44,327 nt of DNA from UBA1858 sp965262455. Its GTDB lineage: Bacteria; Pseudomonadota; Gammaproteobacteria; UBA4575. The DNA lies in the NCBI GenBank assembly GCA_965262455.1, contig CBDHFH010000004.1, positions 1-44,327 on the forward strand. Reading direction: 5' to 3'. The position numbers were made by a program, and so were the translations under genes. Below, piece by piece: positions 1-9,209 of this stretch (the first letter of the stretch is position 1; each line of letters begins with the position of its first letter). The notes under the pieces are model-generated. The model made no database searches, had not been told where the DNA came from, and saw only the letters and a program-made list of their open reading frames with translations.

Positions 1-680
1 TCTTTCAACGTATATGTGTGTGGGCCACATAAATTATAAGTTTGATTGAATGTTGCGGGGTCGTTGATTGATTGCACGATGCGCTTAGCAACGTCGCCTA
101 CATACACTGGGGCAAAACGCGCATGCGGGCACGCAAGTGGGAGAAAACCTGGCGTATATTTCAGAATCTGAGCAAACCGATTTAAAAAACTGTCTTTTTC
201 TCCAAAAATGACAGAAGGTTTGAAGATAGTGTAATGAATATGATCTTCGGAAAAAGTCTTTAAATAATTCTCCGCTTTTCCTTTAGTGCTTAGATAAAAG
301 CTTGGTCCATTTGCATGAGCATTCAACGCGCTCATATGCAAGATACGCGGTATCTCAGCATTTTCACATGCATTTAATGCTTCACGGGTAATGCCTACAT
401 GAACATTATGGAATTGCTTGCCGTCATTGCCTTTTTCATTGAGGATGCCGATTAAGTTAATTAATGCACAACAGCCACTTACATGCGCTGTAATTGAGCT
501 TGCTTGATAATCGCTGATGGCATGAATCGATAAAGATGGTAACACCTTCAGGTGGCGACACTTTTCAGGATGTCGTGTGAGTAGGCGAACTGAGTAGCCA
601 TGCGCAATCAACTGCGCGCATAATTCACTTCCTACAAAACCGCTTCCACCAAGGATTGCTACCGAGTTACATTTTGACAT
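1..680 (-). CDS. NAD(P)-binding protein, complex I NDUFA9-like family (partial)
   Basis: The reading frame is open from ATG at 680 through the left edge of the window, giving about 226 residues with the C-terminus missing. It opens with a Rossmann dinucleotide-binding motif, GGSGFVG at residues 11-17, followed by VRLLTRHPEK, as expected where the NAD(P) ribose is read. A later MSALNAHANG...YLSTKGKAE stretch matches the Ser/Tyr/Lys area of atypical SDR proteins of the NDUFA9-like/YwnB-like group. These bind NAD(P) and are often annotated as epimerases; the bacterial substrate is unknown. It lies divergent from trxA with about 145 bases between starts. No frameshift was found here, unlike in the next two genes. 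Confidence 0.75.
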   Translation of the reverse strand, partial: MSKCNSVAILGGSGFVGSELCAQLIAHGYSVRLLTRHPEKCRHLKVLPSLSIHAISDYQASSITAHVSGCCALINLIGILNEKGNDGKQFHNVHVGITREALNACENAEIPRILHMSALNAHANGPSFYLSTKGKAENYLKTFSEDHIHYTIFKPSVIFGEKDSFLNRFAQILKYTPGFLPLACPHARFAPVYVGDVAKRIVQSINDPATFNQTYNLCGPHTYTLK

Positions 681-825
681 CTCATTAGTATAACGTGGTA
701 CAACCATGCGAGTATGTGAATAAGTACTGACTGTCATAGATACAACGATGCTTGTTTTCAGTGCCAATTTGCGTTAAAAATGAGGTTTATTTGATTTCTT
801 TCACACAATTTAGGAGCGCACATCA

Positions 826-1154
826 GTGAGTGACACTATCACGCACATTACCGACTCATCTTTTGACCAAGAAGTGCTGCAAAGCGATGTGCCAGTACTC
901 GTAGATTATTGGGCGGAATGGTGTGGCCCATGTAAGATGATTGCTCCCATTCTTGATGAAATTGCAGCGGATTATGACGGCAAAGCTTAAAATCACTAAG
1001 CTAAATATTGACGATAATCCTGAAACTCCACCAAAATTTGGAATACGCGGGAATACCTACGTTGATGATTTTTAAGGCTGGAGAAGTACAGTCTACTAAA
1101 GTGGGAGCGTTGTCTAAATCGCAATTAACAGCCTTTATCGATCAAAGTATTTAA
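826..1154 (+). pseudogene. trxA: thioredoxin 1, with two frameshifts (probably sequence errors)
   Basis: Translation from GTG 826 gives a clear thioredoxin with the active site WCGPC at residues 32-36, then runs into a stop after GKA at about residue 54. Removing one A from the AAA run at 982-984 restores KLKITKLNIDDNPETPPKFGIRG. Removing one A at 1052-1053 restores IPTLMIFKAGEVQSTKVGALSK to the stop at 1152-1154. The repaired protein would be 108 residues, the normal size (E. coli 109). Thioredoxin is the cytoplasmic disulfide reductant. Both lesions are +1 in short homopolymers, so sequencing or assembly error is likelier than true gene loss. The trxA-rho order is the usual one in gammaproteobacteria. 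Confidence 0.85.
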
Positions 1155-1468
1155 ATAAGCATCGAATATTACGATTTTCATTAAGATCAAAGGCACGACC
1201 AGAAGAGATAAATAGACTAGACGCCTATAGCATTTAGTGCTAACTTGAGGCCATATCGCTACTCCGATAGCGTCTTGCCCAGACCGAATTCTAATTATTC
1301 AGTAATAAACTTTAACCTTCTAGCACGGCTAAAGAACCGGCCATTTTTGGCAAGTAAACAGTTTCCTAAACGCTCAAACGCTAACAATTCGATTATTTGA
1401 GTTCATTCACACAATTTTCCTTACATCAACACTTCTAATAATTTCACGCTAAAAACAAAAAGTAATCT
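1155..1468 (+). other. trxA-rho intergenic leader
   Basis: This 314-base gap separates trxA from rho. In enterobacteria the rho leader mediates autoregulation of rho by Rho-dependent attenuation, so an untranslated leader is expected here. I see one small possible hairpin (CGCTA/TAGCG near 1257-1272) and no convincing promoter, ORF or intrinsic terminator. Base-level accuracy in this stretch is doubtful because both flanking genes carry insertions. Confidence 0.4.
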
Positions 1469-2728
1469 ATGAACCTCACCGAACTAAAAGTTAAATCTGC
1501 CGCTGAATTAGTTGAATTGGCTAGGAACTATGGGCATCGACAATGTCGCCCGTATGCGTAAGCAAGACATCATATTCACTATCCTGAAAGCACATGCAAA
1601 AAGTGGCGAGGATATCTTTCGGTGACGGGGTACTAGAAATACTACAGGATGGATTCGGGTTTTTACGTTCAGCCGATTGCTCATATCTGGCCGGTCCTGA
1701 TGATATATACGTATCACCGAGCCAAATTAGACGTTTTGGATTACGTACAGGAGATACTGTTGCGGGCAAAATTAGACCACCAAAAGATAGCGAACGTTAC
1801 TTTGCGATGCTCAAGGTGGATAAAATTAATTTTGATACACCTGAAAATGCCAAAACAAAAGTTCTTATTTGAAAATTTAACACCACTACATCCTGATCAA
1901 ATGCTCAATCTAGAGCGCGGTAATGGAAGTACAGAAGATATTACTGCCCGAATTATTGATGTGTGTGCACCAATAGGTAAAGGGCAACGTGGATTGGTTG
2001 TATCGCCCCCTAAAGCGGGTAAAACAATTATGATTCAAAATATCGCGCAGAGTATCACGGCTAATCATCCTGAAACTTACCTGATCGTTTTATTGATTGA
2101 TGAGCGTCCTGAGGAAGTCACCGAAATGCAACGAATGGTGCAAGGCGAAGTGGTATCCAGTACTTTTGATGAACCTGCAAGTCGGCATGTTCAAGTTGCT
2201 GAGATGGTGATTGAAAAAGCTAAACGTTTAGTCGAGCATAAACGTGATGTGGTAATTTTGTTGGATTCAATTACACGTCTGGCACGTGCGTACAATACTG
2301 TGGCACCTTCCTCTGGGAAAGTACTGTCTGGAGGCGTAGAGGCCAATGCGCTTAACCGTCCAAAGCGTTTCTTTGGTGCGGCACGTAATATCGAAGAAGG
2401 CGGTAGCTTAACCATTCTAGCGACAGCACTGATTGATACGGGCTCCAAAATGGATGAAGTAATATATGAAGAGTTCAAGGGCACCGGCAACATGGAAATT
2501 CATCTGGATCGCCGTGTAGCAGAAAAACGCATTTACCCTTCTATGAATATTAATCGCTCTGGCACACGGCGCGAAGAGTTGCTAATCGAACCAGAAGTAT
2601 TGCAGAAGATGTGGGTGTTAAGAAAGTTCCTGCACTCTATGGATGAAATCGAAGCGATGGAATTCATGCTGGCAAGGATGCAGTCAAGTAAGAATAATGT
2701 AGAATTTTTTGAAGCAATGAAAAGGTAG
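1469..2728 (+). pseudogene. rho: transcription termination factor Rho, with three frameshifts (probably sequence errors)
   Basis: The sequence from ATG 1469 (MNLTELKVKSAAELVELA) through the stop at 2726-2728 aligns by eye along the whole of Rho, but only across three +1 insertions: one within 1523-1531, one in the T run at 1617-1619, and one at 1865-1866. Repaired length is 418 residues (E. coli 419). The N-terminal RNA-binding domain (DIFGDGVLEILQDGFGFLRS), the Walker A motif PPKAGKT, the Walker B ILLDS and the C-terminal GTGNMEIHLDRR stretch are all present. Rho is the hexameric RNA helicase that ends transcription at Rho-dependent sites and is normally essential, so three real frameshifts are implausible. 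The last 860 bases read cleanly. Confidence 0.9.
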
Positions 2729-2799
2729 TTAGCTAGACTTAATTTATCCTGATTACTAATCACTAAAATTTTTTCACAAACTCCTCTCACTACATCCTG

Positions 2800-4077
2800 T
2801 CATTTAATTGCGCGGTAGCCGATATCATCTCGGAAGTAAGCGTCATTCCAGTGTATGCCTTTGACTGCCTCATACGCATTTGTTTGTGCCTGCTGAACGT
2901 CTGAGCCTAATGCGGTGACGCATAGAACACGCCCACCTGAAGTGACAATAGTGTCATCGCTTAGCGATGTTCCTGCATGAAATACTTTGACATGGTTATT
3001 ACTAATAGAGTCTAAGCCCGAAATACGTTCACCTTTTTTATATGCTAACGGGTAGCCGCCGGCGGCCATCACGACACCCAATGCCGGGTTAGGATTCCAG
3101 TCCAGCTTATGAGCTGATAATTGATGTCGCGCTGCATCAAAGCATAATTGTGATAAGTCACTGCGCAAGCGCATTAATATCGGTTGCGTCTCTGGATCAC
3201 CAAAGCGACAGTTAAACTCAAGCACTTTAATGTCACCGTTAGGTGTAATCATTAGTCCGGCATATAAAAAACCTTGATATGGATGGCCGAGGTCAATAAA
3301 ACCTTGCACGGTTGGCTCGATAACTTGAGATATAATTTTGTCATGCAACTGTTGGGTGACTAAAGGTGCTGGTGAGTAAGCGCCCATGCCACCCGTATTT
3401 GGTCCAAGGTCACCATTATCACGCGCTTTATGATCTTGAGAGCTTGCAAGGGGTACCACAGTGCTGTGATCAACCATGCAAATAAAACTCACTTCTTCGC
3501 CTTGAATAAATTTTTCAATAACAACTTTTCTGCCTGCATCACCGTGTGCGACTCCACTTAGCATGGATGCGACGGCTTGAGTGGCTTCTTGTTCATTTTG
3601 TGCAATCACTACACCTTTACCGGCAGCTAAGCCGTCGGCTTTAATAACAATAGGGTAGGATTGACTGTTCAGGTAATCATTGGCTGCTTCAATATTAGTA
3701 AACTCATTATAATCTGCAGTTGGGATATTAAAGCGCTGCATAAATTGTTTGGCGAAACTCTTGGAGCCTTCCAACTGGGCATTGTATTGAGCAGGGCCAA
3801 AAATGGGTAAGTCCTGCTGAGTAAAATCATCCACAATACCCGCGACTAATGGCGCTTCCGGCCCCACTACAGTCAGATCAATATTATTTTGTTTGGCAAA
3901 ATTAATCAGTGCAGGAATATCATCACTTGATACATTGATGTTTTCTACGCCATCCTCAAGCGCCGTGCCGGCATTGCCAGGCGCCACATATACTTTATCT
4001 GTATGCGGTGATTGTATAAATTTCCAAGCCAGTGCATGTTCTCGACCGCCACTGCCAACTACTAAAATATTCTTCAT
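2800..4077 (-). CDS. purD: phosphoribosylamine-glycine ligase (GARS)
   Basis: This 425-residue protein catalyses the second step of purine synthesis, joining glycine to 5-phosphoribosylamine with ATP. The N-terminus MKNILVVGSGGREHALAWK is the family signature, and the ATP-grasp core is seen in IVIKADGLAAGKGVVIA and NCRFGDPETQ. The length is normal (E. coli 429). It ends convergent with rho, 71 bases away, with no strong terminator seen. In many gammaproteobacteria purH and purD are adjacent; here an AEC transporter and a repeat-rich gap lie between them. It follows the transporter by 21 bases and is probably cotranscribed with it. Confidence 0.97.
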   Translation of the reverse strand: MKNILVVGSGGREHALAWKFIQSPHTDKVYVAPGNAGTALEDGVENINVSSDDIPALINFAKQNNIDLTVVGPEAPLVAGIVDDFTQQDLPIFGPAQYNAQLEGSKSFAKQFMQRFNIPTADYNEFTNIEAANDYLNSQSYPIVIKADGLAAGKGVVIAQNEQEATQAVASMLSGVAHGDAGRKVVIEKFIQGEEVSFICMVDHSTVVPLASSQDHKARDNGDLGPNTGGMGAYSPAPLVTQQLHDKIISQVIEPTVQGFIDLGHPYQGFLYAGLMITPNGDIKVLEFNCRFGDPETQPILMRLRSDLSQLCFDAARHQLSAHKLDWNPNPALGVVMAAGGYPLAYKKGERISGLDSISNNHVKVFHAGTSLSDDTIVTSGGRVLCVTALGSDVQQAQTNAYEAVKGIHWNDAYFRDDIGYRAIK

Positions 4078-4098
4078 TAATCTCTCTTTGTATTCTTA

Positions 4099-4989
4099 TT
4101 ATGTAAATCTTGGCAACACAAACCATAAAGCCAACGGCAAACTAACAATACCGAGCACATTGCCTATCAGTACTATAGCAGAAACTTTAGTTGGCTCTTG
4201 TTGATATTTCTTGGCGAATAAAAAATTCATCACTGCAGGAGGTAACGCACCAAATAAAATTAGTGCAGCAAGCTGAATATTATTTAAAGGAATGATACTC
4301 GCAATAATCAGCGCAATGCTCACGCCAATTATTGGCGTTGCTATGCCAACTAGCATACCCAGTTTCCAGTAATCATAATTGGCATGACTTAATTGCACGC
4401 CTAGTGAAAACAGCATTAACGGCACAGCAATACTACCTAACATATCAATGGGTAAGATTATAAAGCCAGCAATATGAATTCCCTGTGCCTGCAGAAACAG
4501 TGCCAGTAGCGCAGCCAATATGGCCGGAGAAGTAATACTGCGTAACCATTTGGCATCGTGGTCTAACATATATGAGCCCAAGCCAAAGTGTGTAATGTTG
4601 CCAACTAAAAACAGAATTAATGCGGCGGCTAAGCCCTCTGGTCCCAGCGCCAAACTCATTAAAGGCAAACCAATATTGCCGGCATTATGAAACATCAAAG
4701 GCGGTGCAATAGTGCGGTACTCACAGCTAAATAATTTTGCAATGGGTACTGCAATAACTGCTGTGATTAAAACAAGAATAAAACCACTGATACCCAGTAA
4801 AGCAAACTCTTTAAACTGAAACTGTTGCTGCACTAAAGAAGCAAACACCAACGCCGGAATAAAAACGTTCAGATTAATATTATTAATCGTATCCAGCTGA
4901 GGGTTTTGCCGCATGCCCACAACAATGCCGATACTGACAATTGCCACCAGCGGAAACATAATTTCAGCAATGTGAAAAACAATCGGCAT
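4099..4989 (-). CDS. AEC (auxin efflux carrier) family transporter
   Basis: A 296-residue, strongly hydrophobic protein with about ten membrane segments. It has the AEC-family pattern: an N-terminal stretch ending NVFIPALVF, a mid-protein HNAGNIGLPL motif with the conserved Asn-x-Gly-Pro/Leu turn, and a repeat-like second half ending in ALPPAVMNFLFA. AEC proteins move organic anions, often malate or related acids; the substrate cannot be read from sequence. It sits between purH and purD on the same strand, but a 360-base gap with hairpins separates it from purH, so its own promoter is plausible. Confidence 0.85.
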   Translation of the reverse strand: MPIVFHIAEIMFPLVAIVSIGIVVGMRQNPQLDTINNINLNVFIPALVFASLVQQQFQFKEFALLGISGFILVLITAVIAVPIAKLFSCEYRTIAPPLMFHNAGNIGLPLMSLALGPEGLAAALILFLVGNITHFGLGSYMLDHDAKWLRSITSPAILAALLALFLQAQGIHIAGFIILPIDMLGSIAVPLMLFSLGVQLSHANYDYWKLGMLVGIATPIIGVSIALIIASIIPLNNIQLAALILFGALPPAVMNFLFAKKYQQEPTKVSAIVLIGNVLGIVSLPLALWFVLPRFT

Positions 4990-5349
4990 GTGTTTAGTGA
5001 TTTATAAATTTAGATTGCAGGTACGCATAAAATTAAAAGCATATACAAACTTCTATTTATTGCCTTTAACATTGTTTTTAAATATTACCTCGTCAGCCTT
5101 GCTAGGAAATCTCGTATGTAATTGCGTAAAAATCACAGGGAAGTGATTTTTAGCTCAAGGTTTCATGGAAGAAACTTTGAGCGACGCGTAAGTACATAGA
5201 GAGTGACTAGTTTGCCCTTGGTGGCAACCAAGGGTCAAGACGGCAGAGTATCGTTTCTTTTGGTAACTTTTCTATGGATAAGCAAACAAAAGTAACACAG
5301 TAGTTGAGTAATAATATATGTGATTAAATTGAAGCTTTACTAACTAGTA
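4990..5349. other. repeat-rich intergenic gap between purH and AEC gene
   Basis: No gene is visible in these 360 bases. They hold a branched two-hairpin repeat (5111-5201), a hairpin CCCTTGGT/ACCAAGGG at 5215-5234, and an imperfect inverted repeat built on GTAACTTTT/AAAAGTAAC at about 5261-5297. The CAAAAGAA...TCTGCCG words next to the branched repeat (read on the minus strand) also occur next to the second branched repeat near 17985-18000, which suggests a composite repeat family. Confidence 0.6.
5111..5201. repeat. branched palindromic repeat, copy A (three-way junction)
   Basis: The sequence folds as a closing stem with two hairpin arms. Closing stem: CTC/GAG, TATGTA (5115-5120) with TACATA (5193-5198), and GCGT (5124-5127) with ACGC (5184-5187). 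Arm 1: AAAAATCAC, loop AGGGAA, GTGATTTTT (5128-5151). Arm 2: GCTCAAGGTTTC, loop ATGGAA, GAAACTTTGAGC (5153-5182), with one G-T pair. Copy B at 17998-18148 has the same plan with different stem sequences. It may be an ERIC-like palindromic repeat, a MITE, or a structured RNA; strand of action is unknown. Confidence 0.7.
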
Positions 5350-6915
5350 TTAATGTCTAAAGTGTCGAATCCCCGTAAATACCATCGCCATCCCATGCTC
5401 ATCAGCTGCGGCAATCACTTCATCATCATTGCGTGAACCACCCGGTTGGATAACCGCGGTAATCCCCGCTTGATGTGCAGCATCAAGCCCATCTCTAAAC
5501 GGGAAAAAAGCATCAGAAGCCATCACCGACCCTTTCACCTCAAGTTTCTCGTCTTGAGCTTTAATGCCAGCTATCTTTGCGGAATACACCCGACTCATTT
5601 GTCCAGCGCCGATACCAATTGATTGTTCATCCTTAACGTAAACAATTGCATTTGATTTAACGAACTTGACAATTTTCCAGGCAAATAATAAATCTCGTAC
5701 TTCTTGCTGTGTGGGTTGACGTTGGCTAACTACCTTCAAATCGGATGCGGTAACCACGGCATTATCTTGATCTTGAATAAGTATGCCGCCACTGATCTTG
5801 CGTAAATCAAACCCAGTTAATTGATTAGTAGTGTGTGTGCAATCGAGTACGCGCGTGTTGGGTTTGCTGCTGAGTATGTCTGTAACGCCCGTTTCAATCC
5901 CAGGTGCGATAATGACTTCTACAAACTGTTGATCGAGAATTTGTTTTGCAGTCGTTGCATCAAGCGCACGATTAACAGCAATAATGCCGCCAAAGGCAGA
6001 GGTCGGGTCAGTACGATAAGCTTTTCGATAGGCTTCACTAATATTTGCTCCAATAGCCACACCACAGGGGTTGGCATGTTTAACAATCACGCATGCCGGC
6101 ACATCAAACTGTTTGACACATTGTAATGCAGCATCTGTATCAGCAATGTTATTAAATGATAACTCTTTGCCTTGAATAAATTTAGCAGCGGCAAGCGTGC
6201 CTGTTTTGGGCTCTGGTTCTGCATAAAAGCTAGCACTTTGATGCGGATTTTCACCGTAACGCATGGACTGTTTTTTATTGAACGTGAAATGCATCGTTTG
6301 CGGGTAGGTCTTATCATTTTGCGAGCCAAGGTAGTTGGCAATCATGCCATCGTATTCTGCAGTATGACTGAACGCCTTGCGCGCAAGCTCAAAGCGCTTT
6401 TCTTGACTGATACATCCTGCGTTAGCGTTTAGTTCGCTTAATAAATCTGAATAGTCATTAGGGTCAACCACCACTGCGACGCGTGCATGATTCTTTGCTG
6501 CGGCACGAATCATTGCCGGTCCACCAATGTCGATATTTTCTATCGCAAGCTCAAGTGTGCAATCCGGTTTGGCAATGGTCTGGGCGAATGGATATAGATT
6601 GACAACCACTAAATCGATGGCATCAATGCCATGGGTTTGCATAACCTCTTCGTCGACACCAGCACGCCCCAGAATACCGCCGTGAACTTTAGGATGCAGT
6701 GTTTTGACACGTCCGCCCATAATTTCTGGGAACTGCGTATGTTCACTGACATCAGTCACGGGGATACCTGCCTCACTCAATTGTGCAGCAGTACCACCTG
6801 TAGAAAGGATTGAAACGCCTGCTTGATGCAGTTGCTGTGCAAATTCCTCTATGCCTGTTTTATCAGACACACTAATAAGCGCGCGCTGAACCTGTCGGTT
6901 AGTCGCTGAGGGCAT
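5350..6915 (-). CDS. purH: bifunctional AICAR formyltransferase / IMP cyclohydrolase
   Basis: A 521-residue protein for the last two steps of IMP synthesis: formyl transfer to AICAR and ring closure. The N-terminal MGS-like cyclohydrolase domain starts RALISVSDKTGIEEFA and has STGGTAAQL and PEIMGGRVKTLHPKVHGG. The C-terminal transformylase domain has SMRYGENPHQSASFY and VIVKHANPCGVAIG, the latter with the catalytic Lys-His. Length is close to E. coli (529). It lies 30 bases downstream of fis on the same strand, in the common dusB-fis-purH order. Confidence 0.98.
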   Translation of the reverse strand: MPSATNRQVQRALISVSDKTGIEEFAQQLHQAGVSILSTGGTAAQLSEAGIPVTDVSEHTQFPEIMGGRVKTLHPKVHGGILGRAGVDEEVMQTHGIDAIDLVVVNLYPFAQTIAKPDCTLELAIENIDIGGPAMIRAAAKNHARVAVVVDPNDYSDLLSELNANAGCISQEKRFELARKAFSHTAEYDGMIANYLGSQNDKTYPQTMHFTFNKKQSMRYGENPHQSASFYAEPEPKTGTLAAAKFIQGKELSFNNIADTDAALQCVKQFDVPACVIVKHANPCGVAIGANISEAYRKAYRTDPTSAFGGIIAVNRALDATTAKQILDQQFVEVIIAPGIETGVTDILSSKPNTRVLDCTHTTNQLTGFDLRKISGGILIQDQDNAVVTASDLKVVSQRQPTQQEVRDLLFAWKIVKFVKSNAIVYVKDEQSIGIGAGQMSRVYSAKIAGIKAQDEKLEVKGSVMASDAFFPFRDGLDAAHQAGITAVIQPGGSRNDDEVIAAADEHGMAMVFTGIRHFRH

Positions 6916-6945
6916 CGCTAGTGGCTAGCAGGAATAATTTTGCGA

Positions 6946-7227
6946 TTAGCGTACGTCGTAATGCTTTAGCTTTTTACGCAGTGTGCCGCGATTTAAACCA
7001 AGACACTTAGCGGCTTTAGTTTGGTTGCCACCACAGTAATTCATCACTGACTCTAGTAATGGCTTTTCAACTTCTTCGATCACCATGCGATAAAGGTCAT
7101 CAGGCGCATGGCCGTCAAGCTTGCTAAAGTAACTGCGCAGTGATTCTGCTACAGACTCTCTGAGGGTTTGAGTTGGAGTTACTGGGTGTAACTCAGAAAC
7201 ATTTAAGTTTGAAACTGAACTTGTCAT
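6946..7227 (-). CDS. fis: DNA-binding protein Fis
   Basis: A 93-residue nucleoid protein that bends DNA and regulates stable-RNA promoters and recombination. The C-terminal helix-turn-helix is well conserved (NQTKAAKCLGLNRGTLRKKL), preceded by the dimer helices (VEKPLLESVMNYCGG). The N-terminal beta-hairpin arm is more divergent, as usual outside enterobacteria. Its start overlaps the stop of dusB by 4 bases (7224-7227), so it is translationally coupled to dusB, the conserved arrangement. Confidence 0.97.
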   Translation of the reverse strand: MTSSVSNLNVSELHPVTPTQTLRESVAESLRSYFSKLDGHAPDDLYRMVIEEVEKPLLESVMNYCGGNQTKAAKCLGLNRGTLRKKLKHYDVR

Positions 7228-8210
7228 GCAACGTTCTCCATTTTTAATTCTGTGTCTTGCAAATAACTGCGTACCATATTGAACTGAGCATTTGCATCAG
7301 TTACTGAAAAGATAGTCTTTTTGAATTGTAACGAATCATGCAGATTATCTAAGTACCAGCCAATATGTTTACGCGCGATTCGCACTCCTTGTTGTCTTCC
7401 ATACAAGGAATACAGTTCGTTTAAATGATTCAATATAATAGTACGCATCTCCGCTGTAGGCGGCTGTTCTAATTTTTCATTGAATTTCAGATAGTGGTCA
7501 ATTTGGCGAAATAGCCACGGCTGACCCTGTGCCGCGCGTCCGATCATAATCGCATCTGCGTTAGTAATTGCCAAGACCTTTTTTGCTTTTTCTGGAGAAT
7601 TTATGTCGCCATTTGCCACGACGGGGATATTGACAGATTTTTTTATCTTGCAAATCGTGTCGTATTCTGCTTGGCCTAAAAAGCGGCAGGCACGGGTGCG
7701 GCCATGCACGGTTAACATTTGTATTCCGCAATTTTCTGCAATGTTCGCTATGCGAACGCCATTACGGTTATGTTCATCCGTACCTGTGCGGATCTTAAGT
7801 GTCACCGGCACATCCACTGCCGCCACGACCGCATCAAGAATCCGTTTTACTAAGTCCTCGTCGGCGAGCAACGCAGAGCCAGCTAACACTTTGCATACTT
7901 TTTTGGCCGGACAGCCCATATTGATATCTATAATGTCAGCACCATGAGCCACATTGAATTGAGCAGCCTGCGCCAATTGTTGCGGGTCAGAGCCTACAAT
8001 CTGCACCACACTCGGCGACGGTTCATCCATATGCACACGGCGCAAACAAGATTTATGCGTATGCCATAAACGGCTATCTGCACTGATCATTTCTGTTACC
8101 GAGTAGCCTGCGCCTTGTTGTCGACAAAGTTTTCTAAAAGGCAGGTCAGTAACACCCGCCATGGGTGCCAGGAACAGGTTATTCGATAGTAGATATTGGC
8201 CGATCTGCAT
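7224..8210 (-). CDS. dusB: tRNA-dihydrouridine synthase B
   Basis: A 328-residue FMN enzyme that reduces uridine to dihydrouridine in the tRNA D-loop. The FMN-binding TIM barrel begins NNLFLAPMAGVTDLPFRKLC; the catalytic cysteine lies in DINMGCPAKKVCKVLAGSAL; HGRTRACRF and the later DAIMIGRAAQGQPWLF phosphate-binding loop are also present. The C-terminal helical domain (HIGWYLDNL) is DusB-like. First gene of the dusB-fis-purH unit, 40 bases below the DUF3426 gene. Confidence 0.97.
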   Translation of the reverse strand: MQIGQYLLSNNLFLAPMAGVTDLPFRKLCRQQGAGYSVTEMISADSRLWHTHKSCLRRVHMDEPSPSVVQIVGSDPQQLAQAAQFNVAHGADIIDINMGCPAKKVCKVLAGSALLADEDLVKRILDAVVAAVDVPVTLKIRTGTDEHNRNGVRIANIAENCGIQMLTVHGRTRACRFLGQAEYDTICKIKKSVNIPVVANGDINSPEKAKKVLAITNADAIMIGRAAQGQPWLFRQIDHYLKFNEKLEQPPTAEMRTIILNHLNELYSLYGRQQGVRIARKHIGWYLDNLHDSLQFKKTIFSVTDANAQFNMVRSYLQDTELKMENVA

Positions 8211-8250
8211 GTGTTTGTGGGGTCAGGTGAGTGTTGCTGAGTTTCTTTAC

Positions 8251-9156
8251 TTATAGAAAGTCGAAATCATAACTTACTACTTCTTCACCCACATCATGAA
8301 CCTCAAGTTGAATCGACAGAGGCGCAGCCGCCGTCATGAGGCTTTGGGGTAGCCATTTTTCACGCAGATAATGATTGGCGGTGAATTGTCTGGCGGCAAT
8401 CACTTCACCGTTAATATTTAAGAAACGCAGCTGAATTACCGGATAAGGCTGGGGGAATTGCGCACGGTTGATCATTGTCAGTGTGACCATCAACGCTTCC
8501 GGTTCTGACGGGTGGGTGAAGATACTGCGATTGAGCACTTCAATTTTACTCACAGCGCGCGGAGTTTCCAGTGTGCACTTCAGCCACTGACAGACTGACG
8601 ATTGAAATTGCTCTGGCAATAAGTTGCTCTTCATGGCGGCCACGGCTTGTAAGCCAAGCATGGCAATCAAAGCCACAATAGCCGCTGCACCCATCCACTG
8701 TGCGGGAGTAAATTTGACCGGCTCCTGTTCTAGATTAGATACTTGATCGGCAATAATTTTGGGAATGGCGGGGTCGTTGGCTGTTTCAGTTTGCGGCGTG
8801 TGCGCTGCGTCCTGGCTGGTGTCGATAGTGTCTTCAACAATATTAGTGACATGACTGCTTTGGCTTGGTGCACCATCATGAAGCTCACGATCCAGCACTT
8901 CCAAGTCAATGGCACTCTGATCAGCCGCACCATTATCGTCGGCAGTTAACTCAACATCGACTTGTTGAATTTCTTCAGCCTCATTAACAGGCTGAGGGGG
9001 TTCGTAAAGATCACGATCGAGTGATTGATTGAATAAAAATAATTTGGCGTCAAAGACATGTTCACACATACCACAACGCACCATACCAGCAGCAATTTCT
9101 AACTGTTGATCTGTAATGCTAAATGCGGCGCGACAACTAGGACAACGAGTAAACAT
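8251..9156 (-). CDS. zinc-ribbon and DUF3426 domain membrane protein
   Basis: A 301-residue protein with three parts. Residues 1-40 form a zinc ribbon with two CxxC pairs (CPSC near 5-8 and CGMC near 28-31), as in MJ0042-type zinc-finger domains. An acidic low-complexity linker follows to about 155. One membrane segment (MGAAAIVALIAMLGLQAVAA) leads into a C-terminal DUF3426 domain. Proteins of this form are commonly found beside prmA and dusB in gammaproteobacteria; their function is not established. The domain order implies a cytoplasmic zinc ribbon and a periplasmic C-terminus. It lies 53 bases downstream of prmA and is probably cotranscribed. Confidence 0.85.
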   Translation of the reverse strand: MFTRCPSCRAAFSITDQQLEIAAGMVRCGMCEHVFDAKLFLFNQSLDRDLYEPPQPVNEAEEIQQVDVELTADDNGAADQSAIDLEVLDRELHDGAPSQSSHVTNIVEDTIDTSQDAAHTPQTETANDPAIPKIIADQVSNLEQEPVKFTPAQWMGAAAIVALIAMLGLQAVAAMKSNLLPEQFQSSVCQWLKCTLETPRAVSKIEVLNRSIFTHPSEPEALMVTLTMINRAQFPQPYPVIQLRFLNINGEVIAARQFTANHYLREKWLPQSLMTAAAPLSIQLEVHDVGEEVVSYDFDFL

Positions 9157-9209
9157 AAAGGCAGTTTACCGAGAAATTCTCTGCAAGCACACATCCTTTC
9201 ATTGACATA

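Noticed and set aside
826..2728. Genuine pseudogenisation of trxA and rho
   Set aside because: All five lesions are +1 and placeable in homopolymers, both genes are otherwise well conserved, and rho is normally essential. Sequence error is the simpler reading.
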